Source of the DNA: Pseudomonas asgharzadehiana
GTDB lineage: Bacteria; Pseudomonadota; Gammaproteobacteria; Pseudomonadales; Pseudomonadaceae
NCBI RefSeq assembly: GCF_019139815.1
Contig: NZ_CP077079.1
Location: 3,286,001-3,350,000, forward strand
Direction: 5' to 3'
DNA: 64,000 nucleotides
In this document: in pieces, positions 61,873 to 64,000 of the stretch
Layout: the number at the start of each line of letters is the position of its first letter
How positions within the stretch are numbered: position 1 is the stretch's first letter
Notes under the pieces: generated by a model
Seen by the model: only the letters and a program-made list of their open reading frames with translations
What the model was told of the DNA's origin: nothing
Database searches by the model: none
Position numbers and translations under genes: made by a program

Positions 61873-63063
61873 TTAACGACGAGACTTGCTAGTGAACATT
61901 TCGACTCTAGCCTTCTCACGCTCGTCTTGATTGCTGGTCATGGACGCACAGGCATTGATCGGTTTTTCCTCGCCTGGGTCCTTTGCTTTGTCGTGATAGG
62001 TGTTCAACTGAGCTTCCAGGCATTCCTGACTACAGTTGGAGTCCGGAAAGGTTTTCTTCGCCGCCCTGGCCCCCGTCTGCGTAGCCTTGGACCTTGGCCA
62101 TTCACCGTTTGCATCGGCTTCATGCAAGGCCACCACCCCACGTCGGGTATGCATCTGGCCGTGGGTGGCGGTGGTCTGATTGGGCCCCTCCGCGCACATC
62201 ACCGGGGCTCTGTCGGTCTGGTATTTGCTCCAGCCGGCTTTGGTCGGGTGCTTGCTTCTGGGTTGGCCGGGAAAGGCCGGCCCGTCGGTGAAGGATGCCG
62301 AATCGATTAGGTGGTCACCGGTTTGTCCGGGGCAGCATCGGTTGGGTTTGAACGGCGCGAGAAAGCAGCGCATCGCCTTTTGGCAAGGGTCGCTGTTGAT
62401 GGTTTTGGCCAGGGACGCATACTCGCCCTGGACGTCGGCGTGCGTGCCCAGATAGGCCGAGTTGTCTTTAAACCCGTCGCCCGCCGCGTCTTTAGCGGCT
62501 TTGCGGGCTTTGGTCGCGGCCTGCAGCGGGCCGATGTCCGGGCAGATCATTTTCTGCTCAAGGTCCCCGCAAGCGTCTTTTGCCCGGCCTCGTTCGCCCT
62601 CGCATTGGGCCAGATCCTTGGCCAGTGCCATTCGGTCCGTATAGGTCCAGGGCATGGTATTGCCCGGTTGGGAGGCATGGTTGTGGGTGGTCAGGTCCAT
62701 GTGCCGAACAACGTTTTTCCCTTCGTACTTCACGTCCATCGACCAGGAGGTGAAATACACCTTGCCCTTGATCTTGTTGGTGACGATGCCCTTTTTAGGG
62801 GCGTTTCCAGCCTCATCCCCATAGCTGGTTTTGAAATAGCTCTGGTCCTTGAGCATGATTTCCTTACCCGTGATCTTTACCGTCCGACTGCCCTTGGTCG
62901 TGTCCTTGGCCATGCCGGTGTTGGGGTAGGGGATGGGCACGCCCAGCGGGGTAGGCGGGGCCACGGGTGGGGTGAAGCACACGTCCGGAAAACACGCGAT
63001 CGACTTGCCGTCGGCCGACTTGCAGGAGACTTCCATGTTGTTGGCAAATACTTGGTTGGCCAT
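61873..63063 (-). CDS. T6SS effector: DUF4150/PAAR-like spike with Tox-GHH2 nuclease domain (Tse7-like)
   Basis: This 396-residue protein has an N-terminal DUF4150 PAAR-like domain (residues 1-135: PDVCFTPPVAPPTPLGVPIP, MLKDQSYFKTSYGDE, VVRHMDLTTHNHASQPGN) that would sit on a VgrG tip. A Cys-rich linker precedes the C-terminal Tox-GHH2 HNH/endonuclease VII domain: TGDHLID (His251), then CAEGPNQTTATHGQMHTRR (290-308, His301 and His305). P. aeruginosa Tse7 (PA0099) has this layout and degrades DNA in rivals. The ATG overlaps the stop of the thiolase-like gene by one base. Confidence 0.82.
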   Translation of the reverse strand: MANQVFANNMEVSCKSADGKSIACFPDVCFTPPVAPPTPLGVPIPYPNTGMAKDTTKGSRTVKITGKEIMLKDQSYFKTSYGDEAGNAPKKGIVTNKIKGKVYFTSWSMDVKYEGKNVVRHMDLTTHNHASQPGNTMPWTYTDRMALAKDLAQCEGERGRAKDACGDLEQKMICPDIGPLQAATKARKAAKDAAGDGFKDNSAYLGTHADVQGEYASLAKTINSDPCQKAMRCFLAPFKPNRCCPGQTGDHLIDSASFTDGPAFPGQPRSKHPTKAGWSKYQTDRAPVMCAEGPNQTTATHGQMHTRRGVVALHEADANGEWPRSKATQTGARAAKKTFPDSNCSQECLEAQLNTYHDKAKDPGEEKPINACASMTSNQDEREKARVEMFTSKSRR

Positions 63064-64000
63064 CAGGCAGCCCTCACGGTCTGGTAGCTGAGCAGCGCGA
63101 CGGCGCGTTGGCCGGCGTCGTTGCCCAGGTGGCAGAAAATATTCGGCCCTTCGCCATAACCCTTGCGGCTGGCGGCCAGCGCCACGGCGAGCATCGCCGG
63201 GCCAATGGCGGCGCCGACTTCACCGATGCAGTCGGCCGGATGCCAGAGATGGAAGAACTCCTTGCGTACCCGCAGGCTGCGGCTCAGGGCCAGGGAAGCT
63301 TCCTTGAAGTAATACTGTTCGCCAGAGATGTCCGTCAGGCGGTAATCCATCTGTTCCAACCCGCAACCGGCTTCGCCCAGGGCTGCACGCACGGCCTGGG
63401 TCAGGCCTTCGGCGCGTAGCGGGATGTCTTCGGATTCCACCGTGGCCTGTTCCGTGCCGAACCCCAGCCCGATGCAGGCCAATTGCGGCGTGTCACTCGC
63501 GACGGGGGCGGCCAGCACCACGGCGGCAGCCCCTTCGCCGGGGATAAAACCGTTGGAATTCTGGCTGGTGAGCAAGCGCTCGCGTTGCTCGAAGGCAGCC
63601 AGCGTTGGCCCGTTGAGGAAGGAATCGACGCCGGCAATCAGCACGTGGCGATGGCCACCGCCATAAATGAGGGTGCGTGCATCAAGCAGCGCCACGGCGG
63701 CGCTGACCCGGCCATGGGCGAGGATGCTGGAGGCGGGGTGAAAGCGCAGGCCCAGTTCGGCTTCAATGGCCTGCAGCAATCCTTTATCGAGACCTTCTAG
63801 ACGGCCGGGGCGCTCGAGCTCCGCCAGCCCCAGCAGCAGCGGGGTTTTTTCCGGTTCGACGTTGGGCGTGCTGTGCAGGGCCTCGGCAATGGCGCGCGCG
63901 GCCATCTTGACCAGCTTGGTGCGGCCGCGCCAGGGCTGTTCCAACGGCACGCTGGCGGCAATCAGCCATTCGCCGCCCCGATCGATAAAGCGGGTTTCCT
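63063..64000 (-). CDS. Beta-ketoacyl synthase/thiolase-like protein, partial (PA0098-like)
   Basis: The frame runs off the right window edge, so the N-terminus is missing; the last 312 residues are present. Thiolase-fold marks are VLIAGVDSFLNGPTLAAF, GFIPGEGAAAVVL and a C-terminal NIFCHLGNDAGQRAVALL. The GVDS segment has no catalytic cysteine visible in this part. In P. aeruginosa, PA0098, a protein of this kind, precedes the Tse7 gene. The role there is likely effector handling rather than fatty-acid synthesis. That is inference from gene order. Confidence 0.78.
   Translation of the reverse strand, partial: ETRFIDRGGEWLIAASVPLEQPWRGRTKLVKMAARAIAEALHSTPNVEPEKTPLLLGLAELERPGRLEGLDKGLLQAIEAELGLRFHPASSILAHGRVSAAVALLDARTLIYGGGHRHVLIAGVDSFLNGPTLAAFEQRERLLTSQNSNGFIPGEGAAAVVLAAPVASDTPQLACIGLGFGTEQATVESEDIPLRAEGLTQAVRAALGEAGCGLEQMDYRLTDISGEQYYFKEASLALSRSLRVRKEFFHLWHPADCIGEVGAAIGPAMLAVALAASRKGYGEGPNIFCHLGNDAGQRAVALLSYQTVRAA

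Noticed and set aside
1..64000. Search for tRNA, rRNA, CRISPR arrays, insertion sequences and prophage genes
   Set aside because: No transposase, integrase, spacer-repeat pattern or rRNA-like stretch was seen by eye; tRNA genes are hard to exclude without a covariance search, but none stood out in the intergenic regions.

Overview
The window is a chromosomal stretch of a fluorescent pseudomonad, most likely of the Pseudomonas fluorescens group. The evidence is the high GC content, the aprA-aprI-aprDEF-lipA exoenzyme locus typical of spoilage and rhizosphere P. fluorescens strains, REP-type palindromes built on GGGAGCAAGC/CCCTCCCAC, ANR-type and RsmA-type regulatory sites, and a type VI secretion effector island that resembles P. 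aeruginosa PA0098-PA0101. I found no rRNA, tRNA, CRISPR array, insertion sequence or phage. Nearly every base is assigned to tightly packed genes.

Layout. 1-6.2 kb: end of a PLP-dependent (aminotransferase-fold) protein, phosphoglucomutase (pgm), a pirin, a UvrD-like helicase with an unusual glycine-periodic N-terminus, and a DUF1652 protein. 6.5-10 kb: an AraC regulator fused to an NTF2-like domain, a PuuB-like FAD oxidoreductase, the remnant of a cupin gene, and a PotF-like polyamine-binding protein, probably a polyamine-use locus. 10-13.5 kb: a LuxR regulator divergent from an APC permease and a DmpA-type peptidase. 13.9-21.7 kb: alkaline protease, its inhibitor, the type I secretion system and an RTX lipase. 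The protease and lipase are both exported by AprDEF. 22-26 kb: a FAN1-like nuclease overlapping an XPD/DinG-like helicase that carries its own nuclease domain. 26-30 kb: alpha-E and ATP-grasp pair, a small membrane protein and two tiny acidic proteins.

30-37.4 kb: AraC regulator and secreted esterase; a signalling cluster (PAS histidine kinase, single-domain receiver, receiver-EAL phosphodiesterase); a tandem universal stress protein divergent from an MgtC/DUF4010 membrane protein, each gene with its own ANR-box-like site. 37.4-44.4 kb: a seven-gene minus-strand operon (thermostable-hemolysin-family protein, AMP-ligase, heme-oxygenase-like diiron protein, SDR, TPR protein, OmpR-family regulator, sensor kinase) divergent from a cytochrome b561. 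The divergent promoter holds two opposed PmrA/QseB-like boxes. This operon looks like a self-regulated pathway for an unknown fatty-acyl-derived product and is the best candidate for an undescribed system here.

44.5-50.6 kb: a ribose-type sugar ABC transporter, LacI regulator and xylulokinase with two LacI/Cra-like palindromes in front. 50.6-59.6 kb: Lrp regulator and EamA exporter, RlhA-like U32 protein, RidA, a soluble PAS-PAS chemotaxis transducer, an oxaloacetate decarboxylase-like protein, and an orphan sulfonate-binding protein with a flavin monooxygenase. 59.6-64 kb: a T6SS effector island with a thiolase-like protein (cut by the window edge), a DUF4150-PAAR/Tox-GHH2 nuclease, a beta-propeller-like candidate immunity protein and a TIGR02270 HEAT-like protein.

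All functional calls come from reading translated sequence and motifs by eye. No database search was run.
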